This document shows positions 17,036 through 26,527 of a stretch of 64,000 bases of DNA, piece after piece; positions within the stretch are counted from its first letter, which is position 1; each line of letters starts with the position of its first letter. The notes under the pieces were generated by a model. That model was not told where the DNA came from, made no database searches, and saw only the letters and a program-made list of their open reading frames with translations. This DNA is from an uncultured Oscillospiraceae bacterium. Its GTDB lineage: Bacteria; Bacillota; Clostridia; Oscillospirales; Acutalibacteraceae. The DNA lies in the NCBI GenBank assembly GCA_949297075.1, contig CASFRX010000057.1, positions 21,710-85,709 of the forward strand, written 5' to 3'. The translations under genes and the position numbers were made by a program.

Positions 17036-19618
17036 TTAGCCTTTTGCATCGTACCAGGTCTTGCCGTAATTAACATCGGCAAGCATTTTTATTTTCAGCT
17101 GGACTGCGTTTTCCATCTCTTTCTTGAGCAGTGCACAAACTTTTTCTTTTTCGTTTTCCGGCGCTTCAATAATCAATTCATCATGTACCTGCATTATTAG
17201 TTTTGCACGCAGATTTTCTGCTTTGAGCCTGTTGTAAACTCTCACCATGGCTATTTTGATTATGTCTGCCGCCGTGCCTTGTATAGGCATGTTTCGTGCA
17301 ACCCTTTCACCGAAAGCTCTGAGCATACCGTTGCCGGAGGTGAGCTCAGGCAAATATCTGCGGCGGTTAAAAAGGGTTTTGACATAGCCGCATTCCTTTG
17401 CGGTTTCAACTATTCTTTCCATGTATCGGTCAACTGCCGAATAGTGGCGCAGATAGCCTTTGATATATGCGTCCGCTTCCGCTCTCGTAACTCCGATATT
17501 TTGCGCCAAAGAAAAAGCACCGATGCCGTAAACAATGCCGAAGTTAACGGCCTTTGCTCGGCTTCTCATAAGGGGAGTTACCATGTTGATTGGCATATTG
17601 AAAACCTGGGAAGCGGTGATAGTGTGAATATCATCGCCGCTGTTAAAGGCGTTAATCATTGTTTCATCATCTGCTACATGGGCAAGCACACGAAGCTCAA
17701 TTTGCGAATAGTCCGCATCCACAAGCACAAAGCCCTCTTTAGCCTTGAAGAATTTTCGCATCTCTCTGCCGAGTTCACTTCTTACGGGGATGTTTTGAAG
17801 ATTGGGCTCAGTTGAGGAAATTCGGCCTGTTCGTGTTTCCGTCTGATTGAAAGTTGAGTGTATTCTGCCATCGGAGGCTATTGCCTTTATAAGACCGTCG
17901 CAGTAGGTGGATTTGAGCTTTGCCCAAGTTCGATATTGCAGAACATTTGCAACCACCGGGTATTCCTGAGCAAGCTTTTCAAGCTGTTCTGCGCTTGTTG
18001 ACCAGCCGCTCTTTGTCTTTTTCTTTGCAGGCAGTTTCAGCTTTTCAAATAAAGCTTCACCGAGCTGTTTTGGTGAATTTAAGTTAAATTCATACCCCAC
18101 AGCCTCGTATATTTCATCAGTGATTTTTTCTATATCCGCTTCAAGCTTTTTGCCAAACTCTGCTATGCCGCTGCGGTCAACCTCAAAGCCTGTCAGCTCC
18201 ATGCTTGCAAGCACCTGTGCCAAGGGTATTTCCGTTTCTTCCAGGAGTTCAAGCTGACCGTTTTCTTTCAGCTTTTCGCAGAGGACTTTTTCAAGCTCAG
18301 GCAACAGCCAAGCGGAAACGGCAGGGGAGCTTTCCTCTTGCGGCAGAGGAACGGAGTATTCCATGCAAAGGCGGTTGACGCCGTAATCGTTGGAGGAGGG
18401 ATTTAATATATATCCCGCAAGCTGAGTATCAAAGCTCACATTATTAAGTTTAATACCGCTGTCAAGGGCGAATTTATAAGCAGCTTTGGAATCATCTGTT
18501 ATTTTCTGTATATTGCCGTCTTCAAAAGCTTCTTCAATAAAGCTCATGAAGCATAAATTGAGTGCAGAAATATGCGCCGCAGCAGTGCCGCTTCTGATGT
18601 AAATTCCGTTAACTTCTCCATCCTGAATTTCAAGAGTGAAAAACATTTTGCCCTCTGCTTTGAGGGATGCAAGCAGGGCAGAGGTGTTGTCGCACTCAAT
18701 AGAGCTGAATTTTTCCGCAGGCTTGCTCTCTTTTTTTGCAGGTGCGGCTTTGGGGTCAAGATGCAGGCGTTCAATCATGCTGAACATTTCGAGTTCGCTG
18801 AGAAGCTTAACTGCTTCAAAATTATTGGACTCCTTTACGGTATATAGGCTGTAATCCTTATCAATAGGCGCTTCACAGCTGATTGTGCCAAGCTTCCGGC
18901 TCAAAAAAGCAAGGTCTTTGCCGTCAATCAGCTTCTTGCGCACGGAATCCTTAATATCAAGGGTGTCAATGTTATTATAAATATTTTCAATGCACTCAAA
19001 TCTTTGAATAAGGTCACCGGCAGTTTTTTCGCCAACACCGGGAACACCGGGTATATTGTCCGAGCTGTCGCCCTGCAAAGCTTTGATTTCAATCAGCTGT
19101 AGGGGCTTAACTGAGTAGACCTCTTTGATTTTTTCTTCATCGTAAATAACTGTTTGCGGTCTGCCCATTTTTGTGGAGGTGAGAAGCACTTTTGTGTTTG
19201 TGTCAACAAGCTGCAAGCTGTCTCGGTCACCTGTGGCGATGTAACATTCATCGCCATTTTGGCAGCTTTTTGCGAGTGTGCCTAAAATGTCGTCTGCCTC
19301 CCAGCCTTCACATTCAAGTAATGTATAGCCTAAAGCCCTCAAAAGCTCTTTAAGGGTAGGCATCTGCTGAGCAAGCTCTGCGGGCATACCTTTGCGCTGA
19401 GCCTTGTAGCCGTCGTACATTTTGTGGCGAAAGGTTGGGGCTTTGACATCGAAGGCAATGGCAACACCGTCAGGCTTAACCTCATCTGTCAAACGCAGAA
19501 GTATTGATAAAAAGCCGTAAATTCCGTTTGTGAATTTTCCGTCTTTGGTTGTGAGCAGTTTAATGCCGTAAAAGGCGCGGTTCAATATGCTGTTGCCGTC
19601 AATAACCATTAACCTCAT
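17036..19618 (-). CDS. polA: DNA polymerase I
   Basis: Repair and Okazaki-fragment polymerase, 860 residues. An N-terminal 5'-3' exonuclease/FEN domain (1-290; DGNSILNRAFYG, GWEADDILGTLA, GDSSDNIPGVPGVGEKTA) precedes an inactive 3'-5' exonuclease domain (~300-470), where the usual DxE pair is replaced by TLEIQ. The polymerase domain (~480-860) has motif A DADYSQIELRVLAH, motif B RSRAKAVNFGIVYG and motif C QVHDELI. So it should lack proofreading, as in Bacillus and Taq relatives. It heads polA-UPF0340-fusion-tsaD. AGGAG precedes ATG 19618. Confidence 0.97.
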   Translation of the reverse strand: MRLMVIDGNSILNRAFYGIKLLTTKDGKFTNGIYGFLSILLRLTDEVKPDGVAIAFDVKAPTFRHKMYDGYKAQRKGMPAELAQQMPTLKELLRALGYTLLECEGWEADDILGTLAKSCQNGDECYIATGDRDSLQLVDTNTKVLLTSTKMGRPQTVIYDEEKIKEVYSVKPLQLIEIKALQGDSSDNIPGVPGVGEKTAGDLIQRFECIENIYNNIDTLDIKDSVRKKLIDGKDLAFLSRKLGTISCEAPIDKDYSLYTVKESNNFEAVKLLSELEMFSMIERLHLDPKAAPAKKESKPAEKFSSIECDNTSALLASLKAEGKMFFTLEIQDGEVNGIYIRSGTAAAHISALNLCFMSFIEEAFEDGNIQKITDDSKAAYKFALDSGIKLNNVSFDTQLAGYILNPSSNDYGVNRLCMEYSVPLPQEESSPAVSAWLLPELEKVLCEKLKENGQLELLEETEIPLAQVLASMELTGFEVDRSGIAEFGKKLEADIEKITDEIYEAVGYEFNLNSPKQLGEALFEKLKLPAKKKTKSGWSTSAEQLEKLAQEYPVVANVLQYRTWAKLKSTYCDGLIKAIASDGRIHSTFNQTETRTGRISSTEPNLQNIPVRSELGREMRKFFKAKEGFVLVDADYSQIELRVLAHVADDETMINAFNSGDDIHTITASQVFNMPINMVTPLMRSRAKAVNFGIVYGIGAFSLAQNIGVTRAEADAYIKGYLRHYSAVDRYMERIVETAKECGYVKTLFNRRRYLPELTSGNGMLRAFGERVARNMPIQGTAADIIKIAMVRVYNRLKAENLRAKLIMQVHDELIIEAPENEKEKVCALLKKEMENAVQLKIKMLADVNYGKTWYDAKG

Positions 19619-19639
19619 GATTTTTTTAGCTCCTCTCGT

Positions 19640-19668
19640 TTGACTGAAAGAATTTAATGTGGTATTAT
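19640..19668 (+). promoter_or_regulatory. Promoter of dusB
   Basis: TTGACT (19640-19645), 17-bp spacer, TATTAT (19663-19668). It overlaps the polA promoter on the opposite strand, so the two should compete for RNA polymerase. Confidence 0.7.
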
Positions 19669-19692
19669 ATACAAACTATTCGTTATATTCAA
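19664..19692 (-). promoter_or_regulatory. Promoter of the polA operon
   Basis: Minus strand TTGAAT (19687-19692), 17-bp spacer, TATAAT (19664-19669). Its -10 occupies almost the same bases as the -10 of the divergent dusB promoter. Confidence 0.75.
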
Positions 19693-19705
19693 GGTGATAT
19701 TTTTG

Positions 19706-20668
19706 TTGATAGGTAAAATTGATTGGAAAGGCGTTGCCGCTCTTGCTCCCATGGCAGGAGTTGCAGACAGAGCTTTCCGTGAAATATGCTGTGAATTTGG
19801 TGCAGCCTATGCCGTGACCGAAATGGTCAGCGCAAAGGGTCTTTGTATGTGTGACCGAAAATCCCGTGAGCTGCTTAAAATATCGGAGGCTGAAAAACCT
19901 ACGGCGGCTCAGCTTTTCGGCGACGACCCTGAGTTTATGGCAAAAGCCGCTATGAAAGCACTGGAGTTTGAGCCGGATGCGATTGATATAAATATGGGTT
20001 GCCCCGCTCCCAAAATTGCAGGCAACGGAGGCGGCTCAGCGCTGATGAAACAGCCGGAGCTTGCTGAAAGAATAGTTGAAGCGGTTGTAAAAGCTGTTGA
20101 TTTGCCTGTAACCGTCAAAATGCGTATCGGTTGGGACAGCGAAAATATAAACTGCGTTGATTTGGCAAAACGCTGTGAAAACGCAGGGGCAGCAGCTGTT
20201 GCCGTACACGGCAGAACAAAGGTGCAGATGTATGCGCCGCCTGTTCAGCCTGAGCATATAGCCGAGGTTTGCAAAGCTCTTAAAATTGATGTTATTGCAA
20301 ACGGCGATGTGACCGATGGCGTTTCTGCCAAAAAGCTCATGGACGAAACAGGCTGTAAGGCTGTTATGGTAGGCAGAGGCGCTCTGGGCAGACCCTGGGT
20401 TTTTGAGCAGATTAACGCTTATGTTCAGCGCGGAGAGATTTTGCCTGAGCCTCCTGTGGCAGAGCGTATGCGAATAATGTTGAGGCATATCGAACGCCTT
20501 TGTGAGTATAAGGGTGAAAAGGTGGGTATGCTGGAAGCTCGCAAGCATGCCGCATGGTATATGAAAGGTATCAGAGGTGCGGCGGCACTGCGCAGGGAAA
20601 TATGCGAGCTTAAAAAAATTGAAGATATTTATTCCATAAAGGATAAGGTGATTGCAACGGCGAAATAA
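19706..20668 (+). CDS. dusB: tRNA-dihydrouridine synthase DusB
   Basis: FMN enzyme that reduces uridines of tRNA to dihydrouridine; about 320 residues. LAPMAGVADRAFREIC opens the barrel, the catalytic-Cys block is NMGCPAPKIAGNGGGSALM (DusB type), and VHGRTKVQMY, ANGDV and VGRGALGRPW bind FMN and phosphate. There is no ATG near the 5' end. TTG 19706 (or TTG 19703) is spaced properly from AAGGTGAT (19691-19698), whereas a GTG at 19694 lies inside that site. The gene is monocistronic. Confidence 0.93.
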   Translation: MIGKIDWKGVAALAPMAGVADRAFREICCEFGAAYAVTEMVSAKGLCMCDRKSRELLKISEAEKPTAAQLFGDDPEFMAKAAMKALEFEPDAIDINMGCPAPKIAGNGGGSALMKQPELAERIVEAVVKAVDLPVTVKMRIGWDSENINCVDLAKRCENAGAAAVAVHGRTKVQMYAPPVQPEHIAEVCKALKIDVIANGDVTDGVSAKKLMDETGCKAVMVGRGALGRPWVFEQINAYVQRGEILPEPPVAERMRIMLRHIERLCEYKGEKVGMLEARKHAAWYMKGIRGAAALRREICELKKIEDIYSIKDKVIATAK

Positions 20669-20685
20669 CCGCCGTTGCTTTTTTG
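20654..20685 (+). terminator. Terminator overlapping the end of dusB
   Basis: GCAACGGCG (20654-20662) / CGCCGTTGC (20670-20678), 7-base loop, then TTTTTT. The dusB stop codon (20666-20668) sits in the loop. Confidence 0.92.
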
Positions 20686-20699
20686 TTTAAATTTAAACT

Positions 20700-21743
20700 T
20701 TATTGCTGTTCGGTGTTTGATGTTGCTTCTTCGTTGCTTTGTGCATCTTTGCTAAGAACTTTTTCTTCTCTTTTTTGGGCTAAGGTTTTAAGGTCTTCGT
20801 TGCTTGCCCTATTTTTCTTCTTAGCTTTTTTAGGCTCCTCTTCCGGGAAGAAATCAACTCCCTCAATGGGCTTGGGGTGCTTTTTGTATTTTGCCGTGAG
20901 GGCAATAAGAGCAATGAGGAACATCAGAGCCACTGCCATTGAAAGAACCTGTGAAACACGAAGAGTAGTATCTCCGATATAAAGGCTGTCTGTGCGGAAG
21001 CCCTCAATAATGGCTCTGCCTGTGCCGTAAAACAGACCGTACATAAGGAAAAGCTGTCCGCTGAAACGGCGGCATTTTTTGTAAACGAAAAGTATAATCA
21101 AAAATGAGCCTAAGCACCAAAGTGATTCATAGAGGAATGTTGGGTGAACAGGGGAGTAAGGGTCAACATTCATACCAAGCTGAGCAAGGCTTTCCTTATG
21201 GTCAACAAGGTAGGTGGTTGTTTTTTCGCTTATCATACCCCAAGGCATATCTGTGTTTGTGCCGAAAGCCTCTTGGTTTGCAAAGTTGCCCCAACGGCCT
21301 ATGCCTTGACCTATGAGCAGGCTCATTCCTGCACAGTCGAGAAGATTTAAGAAGTTGAGCTTGTTGAAGCGGCTCATAATGAAAGCGCAAAGCAGTGCGC
21401 CGATAATACCGCCGTAAATTGCAAGTCCGCCGTTCCAGATTTGGATTATCTCGTCAGGATGAGCGGAGTAGTATTCCCAGCGGAAAATGACATAGTAAGC
21501 TCTTGCGCCTATGATTCCGCCGAAAGTGCCTGCAATCAGAATGTCAATCATTTTGTCGAGGCTCATCTTCCATTTGTATGCCATTCTGCCGCCCCAAAGC
21601 ACGGCGAGCAAAAAGCCGAAAGCTATAATTGCGCCGTACCAGCGGATTGTTATTTCGTGGCCGAAAAGGCTGAATGAAGCCAATATGGAGCTTACATTGA
21701 AGCCCTTTTCAAAGCAGGAAAAATATACTGTTGTTGAATCCAT
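20700..21743 (-). CDS. lgt: Prolipoprotein diacylglyceryl transferase
   Basis: Integral membrane enzyme that adds diacylglycerol to the lipobox cysteine of prolipoproteins. The core has about seven membrane segments and the signature GRWGNFANQEAFG; NGGLAIYGGIIGA and an HPTFLYES block are also diagnostic. At 347 residues it is about 60-70 longer than E. coli Lgt, owing to a charged, probably disordered cytoplasmic tail (KKAKKKNRASNED...). It follows ymfH by 21 bp. A lipoprotein substrate encoded in the window is at 39226. Confidence 0.95.
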   Translation of the reverse strand: MDSTTVYFSCFEKGFNVSSILASFSLFGHEITIRWYGAIIAFGFLLAVLWGGRMAYKWKMSLDKMIDILIAGTFGGIIGARAYYVIFRWEYYSAHPDEIIQIWNGGLAIYGGIIGALLCAFIMSRFNKLNFLNLLDCAGMSLLIGQGIGRWGNFANQEAFGTNTDMPWGMISEKTTTYLVDHKESLAQLGMNVDPYSPVHPTFLYESLWCLGSFLIILFVYKKCRRFSGQLFLMYGLFYGTGRAIIEGFRTDSLYIGDTTLRVSQVLSMAVALMFLIALIALTAKYKKHPKPIEGVDFFPEEEPKKAKKKNRASNEDLKTLAQKREEKVLSKDAQSNEEATSNTEQQ

Positions 21744-21764
21744 TTTTACACTTCCTTTTGGAAT

Positions 21765-23051
21765 TTAGTCTATGGGATTAATAACCGAAAGAGCCGCAAA
21801 CTTCTCTCTCATTGTGTTATCAAGAATCTTTTTGACATCTGCGGTTGTGAGGCTGCGGAAGATTTCTATATCATCAAACATGCCGACTTTGTCGAAATGT
21901 GCGCCTACAAGGTCGTTTGCAATTTCGTCAATATCGTTGAAGCTCATAACTATTCGGCCGTAGAGCTTGCGGCGGATTCGGTCAAATTCCTCTTCGTTGA
22001 CGCCCTTTTCACGCATTTCTTTTACTGCGGCATTTATCTGTCTTGCAACCTCATGAGGGTCTTTGCTTTCTCCGCTGAATATTGTTGCGCTGTAGCCGAA
22101 GCCTGTGAATTGCTCAAAGCCGAAGCTTGTGTTGATTAAGCCCTGCTCTAAAAGGGAATTGTAAAGGTCCGATGTTGTGCCGGCGAGCATTTCCAGCAGT
22201 ACATTTGTTGCAATTTTATCCTTAAGACTGCGCTTTGGAAGACCGAAGCTCTCTTTGTAGCCGAACGAGAATATGGGGGATGCTACGCTCAGCTTTTCTT
22301 CGATATATTCCTGAACAATTTCTTCAGGTTCGTCGTGAGGCTTGCGTTCAAATTTGAATTGTTCACAGGGCTTTAAAAGCTCGTCGCAGATTTCAAGAAT
22401 TTCGTTGATATCCGCATTGCCTGCAACTGCAAGCACCATGTTGTTGAGGTTGTAGAAATTGTTGTAGCAATCGTAAAGGGTCTGTGCTGTAATTTCAGCT
22501 ATAGATTCTGTTGTGCCTGCAATATCAATGCGTACAGGGTGGCTGTGATAAAGGGCACGCAGGAGGTTGAAAAGCACCTCCCAATCGGCAACATCTTTAT
22601 ACATTGTTATTTCCTGACCGATGATGCCTTGCTCTTTTGCAACTGTTTGCTCGGTGAAGTAGGGCGACTGAACAAAATCAAGGAGAATACGAAGTGATGC
22701 GTTGAAATCGCCTGTGCAGGAGAAAAGATAGCAGGTTGTGTCAAAGGAGGTGTATGCGTTTGCATTGGCGCCTGTTTTTGCGTATCGTGCAAAAGCGTCA
22801 AGGTCTTCGCTTTCAAACAGCTTGTGCTCTAAAAAATGAGCCGTGCCTTCGGGAATATCTTCAATTTCGCCGTTTTTGTTGAGTATTTTCGTGTCGATTG
22901 AGCCGTAGTTTGTGCCGAAAACAGCGTAAGCTCCCGAATAGCCTTTCTTGGGCATACAGTAGATGTTAAGGCCTGTGGGGTGAACGGCGTGATAGCATTT
23001 TTCGTCCAAAAGCTCGTTATATATTTCGTTTATTACGGTTTTGTTATTCAT
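21765..23051 (-). CDS. M16-family zinc peptidase, YmfH-like (active-site subunit)
   Basis: A 428-residue pitrilysin-family protein. The inverted zinc motif HFLEH (in GTAHFLEHKLFE, about residue 75) is intact, with the downstream Glu region further on. It pairs with the next protein upstream, as in Bacillus YmfF/YmfH; relatives are annotated as associated with EF-P aminopentanol modification. ATG 23051 is chosen over an upstream in-frame start because GGAGG sits 9 bases before it; it overlaps the ymfF-like stop by 8 bases. The substrate is unknown. Confidence 0.88.
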   Translation of the reverse strand: MNNKTVINEIYNELLDEKCYHAVHPTGLNIYCMPKKGYSGAYAVFGTNYGSIDTKILNKNGEIEDIPEGTAHFLEHKLFESEDLDAFARYAKTGANANAYTSFDTTCYLFSCTGDFNASLRILLDFVQSPYFTEQTVAKEQGIIGQEITMYKDVADWEVLFNLLRALYHSHPVRIDIAGTTESIAEITAQTLYDCYNNFYNLNNMVLAVAGNADINEILEICDELLKPCEQFKFERKPHDEPEEIVQEYIEEKLSVASPIFSFGYKESFGLPKRSLKDKIATNVLLEMLAGTTSDLYNSLLEQGLINTSFGFEQFTGFGYSATIFSGESKDPHEVARQINAAVKEMREKGVNEEEFDRIRRKLYGRIVMSFNDIDEIANDLVGAHFDKVGMFDDIEIFRSLTTADVKKILDNTMREKFAALSVINPID

Positions 23052-24342
23052 CGTCTTCGCCCTCCTCGCCTGTAGCTGTTCCTGCAAGCATATAAACTGT
23101 GTCGAGGCTTACATTTTGTGCGGCGGAAATAACCTGCTCTCTTGTGACAGCGCTGATCTGCTCTGCATATTCTTCGGGAGTGATTATATCCCTGTCAAGC
23201 ATCTGACCGCAGTACCAGCGGTCGAGCCCCTCAGGCGTGTCGTTGACAAGGGAAAGATTGGTGAGCGCTTTGATCGATGAGGTTAAATCGTCGTCGCTGA
23301 AATTGCCCTTTTTCATGTCTTCAAGCTCGTTCAGTATTGCTTCAATAGCTTTTTGCTCGTTTTCATTTTCAATGCCGCTTTGAACCATGATAAGTCCCTT
23401 TGAGCGGTTGAAGCCTGCGGAGCAGTAATAGCAAAGGCTCATTTTTTCACGGACATTGTTGAAAAGCTTTGAATATACGCCTCCGCCGAAAATATCGGAC
23501 ATAACTTTAATCGGAATGTAGTTATCTTCATCGTCAACCATACCGGCGCGCATACCGAGCACCAGTTTGCCCTGTTTAACGGGCAATTCTTCACGCACCT
23601 TTGTTGTTTCATCTGCGCTTGTTATAAATTCTGTGTGCAGTTCGGCAAGCTTTGTGCGGTTAACGGTGCTGAATTTTTCTGCAAATTTCTGCTTTATCGG
23701 TTCGGCGTCCATGCTGCCTGTAACTCCGATATAAACTGTTGCTGTTTCGAGCATTTTCTTCCATGCCGCTGTTACGGCTTCGCAGTCAATTTTTTTAATG
23801 TCTTCAATATCGCCGCAACGGCTCATTGCATAAACTTCGTTTTTGCACATTATTTCCGTACAGCGTTTCAGTGCATAATAACGCTTGTCGTTGAGCTCGT
23901 TTTCGATTTGCTCAATCATTAGTCGCTTTTCACGCTCAACATCAGCTTCTATAAATTTTCCGTCAACCGTGTTGGGGTCGAAAATAAGGTCGAGCAGAAG
24001 CTCGGCGGCTTTTTCGGAAATCTTTTCATCGGTTAAAGCAAATCTGTCTTCAAGGGCAGTAATTCGTAAGGTGAGTATCTGGCTTTCGCCGTCTTTGGAA
24101 ACTCCTGCGGAAACCATAGCGCCGTAAAGAGAGGCGAGGTGCTTGTTCATTTGTGTGAGAGTAGGGTACTTTTTGCAGGTGCGCTTCAAAAGACCGGGCA
24201 GAAGGGCATTTACTGCCGTATCCTTGCCTAAGGGCAGAGCAAAGCTTGCCGTGTATATGGCGAGCTTGAAATTTGATTTGGTATCAACGGAGCAAAATCG
24301 CAGTCCGTTAACAGGAGAGCTTAGTGCAAAAGAATAATTCAT
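23044..24342 (-). CDS. M16-family peptidase-like protein, YmfF-like (lacks zinc motif)
   Basis: A 432-residue M16-fold protein. The place of the HxxEH zinc site reads LLPGLLKRTCKKYPTL, so it is a non-catalytic partner; GGGVYSKLFNNVREKMSLCYYC and VQSGIENENEQKAIEAI are family blocks of the YmfF type. Together with the following YmfH-like protein it probably forms the heterodimeric peptidase chamber. It is first in the group ymfF-ymfH-lgt, and GAAAGGAAT precedes ATG 24342. Confidence 0.87.
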   Translation of the reverse strand: MNYSFALSSPVNGLRFCSVDTKSNFKLAIYTASFALPLGKDTAVNALLPGLLKRTCKKYPTLTQMNKHLASLYGAMVSAGVSKDGESQILTLRITALEDRFALTDEKISEKAAELLLDLIFDPNTVDGKFIEADVEREKRLMIEQIENELNDKRYYALKRCTEIMCKNEVYAMSRCGDIEDIKKIDCEAVTAAWKKMLETATVYIGVTGSMDAEPIKQKFAEKFSTVNRTKLAELHTEFITSADETTKVREELPVKQGKLVLGMRAGMVDDEDNYIPIKVMSDIFGGGVYSKLFNNVREKMSLCYYCSAGFNRSKGLIMVQSGIENENEQKAIEAILNELEDMKKGNFSDDDLTSSIKALTNLSLVNDTPEGLDRWYCGQMLDRDIITPEEYAEQISAVTREQVISAAQNVSLDTVYMLAGTATGEEGEDDE

Positions 24343-24378
24343 GGAAAACTTATTCCTTTCTCAAACTTAATCTATATT

Positions 24379-24387
24379 ATTATATCA
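24379..24387 (-). promoter_or_regulatory. Probable extended -10 promoter of the ymfF-ymfH-lgt group
   Basis: Minus strand TGA-TATAAT (TATAAT at 24379-24384) without a convincing -35; the surroundings are very AT-rich, so the call is tentative. Predicted leader about 30 bases. Confidence 0.45.
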
Positions 24388-24529
24388 TATTTTTTAATAT
24401 AATCTATAAATATTGAAAAAAATTATATTATTTGTTAATGAAAGCAATATTATATCAGCCTTTAAATGTGCTTAGAATATATATAGCTATAAATAACGCA
24501 GCTCAAATTAATTTGTAATATATTAATTA

Positions 24530-24558
24530 TTGTAAAATGCCGAGTTTCATAGTATAAT
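24530..24558 (+). promoter_or_regulatory. Promoter of the yhaM-like gene
   Basis: TTGTAA (24530-24535), 17-bp spacer, TATAAT (24553-24558), followed by AAAGGAGAG (24571-24579) and the TTG start at 24587. Confidence 0.8.
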
Positions 24559-24586
24559 AGAGACGATACAAAAGGAGAGTGTTATT

Positions 24587-25561
24587 TTGAATTTCAGTTA
24601 TCACGAAAAATCAGGCACACATACAGGCTTCTGCCTTGTCAAAAGCTGCGATAAAAAAATCAACAAAAACAATGAAGCTTATCTTGATATGATTTTGAGC
24701 GACCGCAGCGGCGAAATCAACGCCAAGCTTTGGAAATACGACGAGAATATACACGGAACATATGAGCCGAATACTCTTGTTAAGGTTCAGGGAGTTATAA
24801 GCAAATATAATGAAGCCGACCAGCTGCGTATTGACAGAATCCGTCCTGTCGTGGAATCGGACGGCGTAAAGATTGAGGATTATGTCACATCTGCCGTTTG
24901 TTCGGGAGAGGATATGTTTAACGAGCTTATGAGGATAGCCGATGGCTTTGATGATAAAGAAATAGCCACCCTTGTTAAGGCTATACTTAATAACAACCGT
25001 GAAAAGCTGCTGTATTATCCTGCGGCATTTAAACTTCACCATGCAATGCGAAGCGGACTTTTGCAGCATACTCTTTCTATTGTGCGTTTGGCGCAGAGCA
25101 TCTGCAAGATTTATCCTTTTGTCAATAGCGATTTGCTTTTGGGCGGTGCTATGCTCCATGATATTGCAAAGCTTGAAGAGCTTGTTGCAAATGAAACAGG
25201 CATAGCTTCAGGCTATAGCGCAGAGGGTACATTGCTCGGCCACCTTGTAAAGGGCGCAATGCTTATCGACCAAGCAGCCGGTGAGCTCGGTGTTTCAAAG
25301 GAAAAGGCAGTGCTGCTTGAGCATATGCTCATTTCTCATCACGGAGACCCGGAATTCGGCGCTGCTGTTCGGCCCCTGTTTATCGAAGCGGAGATTTTAG
25401 CCTCCCTTGATAGGCTTGATGCAAGGATTGTTGAGGTTAACAACGCTGTTTCCGGCGTGGCTGTCGGCGGATTTTCTACTCGCCAGTGGGCGCTTGATAA
25501 CCGTACTTTTTATAATCACGGCCTTGGTGATTTAACCAAAGAAACCAATTTGGATTTATAA
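24587..25561 (+). CDS. YhaM-type 3'-5' exoribonuclease (OB-fold + HD domain)
   Basis: A 324-residue protein with an N-terminal OB-fold nucleic-acid-binding domain (about 10-95) and an HD hydrolase domain (about 150-290), where LHHAMRSGLLQHTLSI, GGAMLHDIAKLEEL and LISHHGDPEFGA carry the metal ligands. This architecture is that of Bacillus YhaM, a 3'-5' exonuclease acting on RNA ends and single-stranded DNA. TTG 24587 is the start, with a good ribosome binding site 7 bases before. 40 bp upstream of prmA, probably cotranscribed. Confidence 0.9.
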   Translation: MNFSYHEKSGTHTGFCLVKSCDKKINKNNEAYLDMILSDRSGEINAKLWKYDENIHGTYEPNTLVKVQGVISKYNEADQLRIDRIRPVVESDGVKIEDYVTSAVCSGEDMFNELMRIADGFDDKEIATLVKAILNNNREKLLYYPAAFKLHHAMRSGLLQHTLSIVRLAQSICKIYPFVNSDLLLGGAMLHDIAKLEELVANETGIASGYSAEGTLLGHLVKGAMLIDQAAGELGVSKEKAVLLEHMLISHHGDPEFGAAVRPLFIEAEILASLDRLDARIVEVNNAVSGVAVGGFSTRQWALDNRTFYNHGLGDLTKETNLDL

Positions 25562-25601
25562 TTTGTAATCCATGCAAGGATATGTTTAAAGAGGGTTAAT
25601 A

Positions 25602-26522
25602 ATGGACTGGACTGAGATTATAATAACAGTTGACGCAAATGATTTGGATAAGGCGGCTGCCATTGCTCAGGTGCTTGTGCCCGGAGTTTATATTGAGGAT
25701 TACCGCACATTGGAGCAGGAGGCTTTCGAAATAGCCGGTATTGACTTGATTGATGAAGAGCTGCTGCAGAAAGACAGAACTAAGGGACTCATACATATCT
25801 ATATTTCGCCTGAGGATAATCCGGCTGAGGCTACGGCTTTCCTGACCGAACGCCTTGCAGGCGAAAAAATAGCCTATGAGCTGTCAACTAATATTTGCAG
25901 AAACGAAGATTGGGAAAATAATTGGAAAGCATATTTTAAGCCCATGGAAATAGGCGAAAGGCTTCTTATTCGTCCTCTTTGGATTGACGATTATGATGCA
26001 AAGGGCAGGGCAGTGCTTTCAATAGAGCCGGGTCTCGCTTTCGGCTCAGGTACTCACGAAACAACGCGGCTTTGCTTAGAGGCACTTGAGCCTTATATCA
26101 AGCCCGATACAAATATGCTCGATGTAGGCTGCGGCAGCGGCATTTTGAGCGTTGCTTCCCTTTTGCTCGGCGCCGAAAAGGCGGTCGGCGTTGATATTGA
26201 CGCTCTCGCTGTCAAAACAGCCCGTGAAAACGGTGAGGTTAACGGCTTTTTAGAGCCTAAATATACTGTTTATCACGGCAACCTGGTTGATAAAGTCAGC
26301 GGTAAGTTTGAGGTTATTGCGGCAAATATTGTTGCGGATATTATCATACTTTTCTCTTCACAGGTCGGTGAGTTCCTGGCAGACAACGGTGTGTTTATCG
26401 CATCGGGTATTATCGCTCCCCGTGAGCCTGAGGTGCTTAAAGCCTTTGAGAAAAACGGCTTTGAAGTTATTAAACGCCACAACAAAAACGATTGGCTTTG
26501 CTTTGAATGTAAAAAGAAATAG
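25602..26522 (+). CDS. prmA: Ribosomal protein L11 methyltransferase
   Basis: SAM-dependent enzyme that trimethylates ribosomal protein L11. The 306 residues comprise an N-terminal substrate-recognition domain (1-120) and a Rossmann methyltransferase with LDVGCGSGILSVAS (near 172), GVDIDALAVKTARENGEVNG and IAANIVADII. FGSGTHETTRLCLE before the Rossmann core is PrmA-specific. rsmE, its common downstream partner, is absent; a terminator follows at once. Confidence 0.95.
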   Translation: MDWTEIIITVDANDLDKAAAIAQVLVPGVYIEDYRTLEQEAFEIAGIDLIDEELLQKDRTKGLIHIYISPEDNPAEATAFLTERLAGEKIAYELSTNICRNEDWENNWKAYFKPMEIGERLLIRPLWIDDYDAKGRAVLSIEPGLAFGSGTHETTRLCLEALEPYIKPDTNMLDVGCGSGILSVASLLLGAEKAVGVDIDALAVKTARENGEVNGFLEPKYTVYHGNLVDKVSGKFEVIAANIVADIIILFSSQVGEFLADNGVFIASGIIAPREPEVLKAFEKNGFEVIKRHNKNDWLCFECKKK

Positions 26523-26527
26523 TAACT

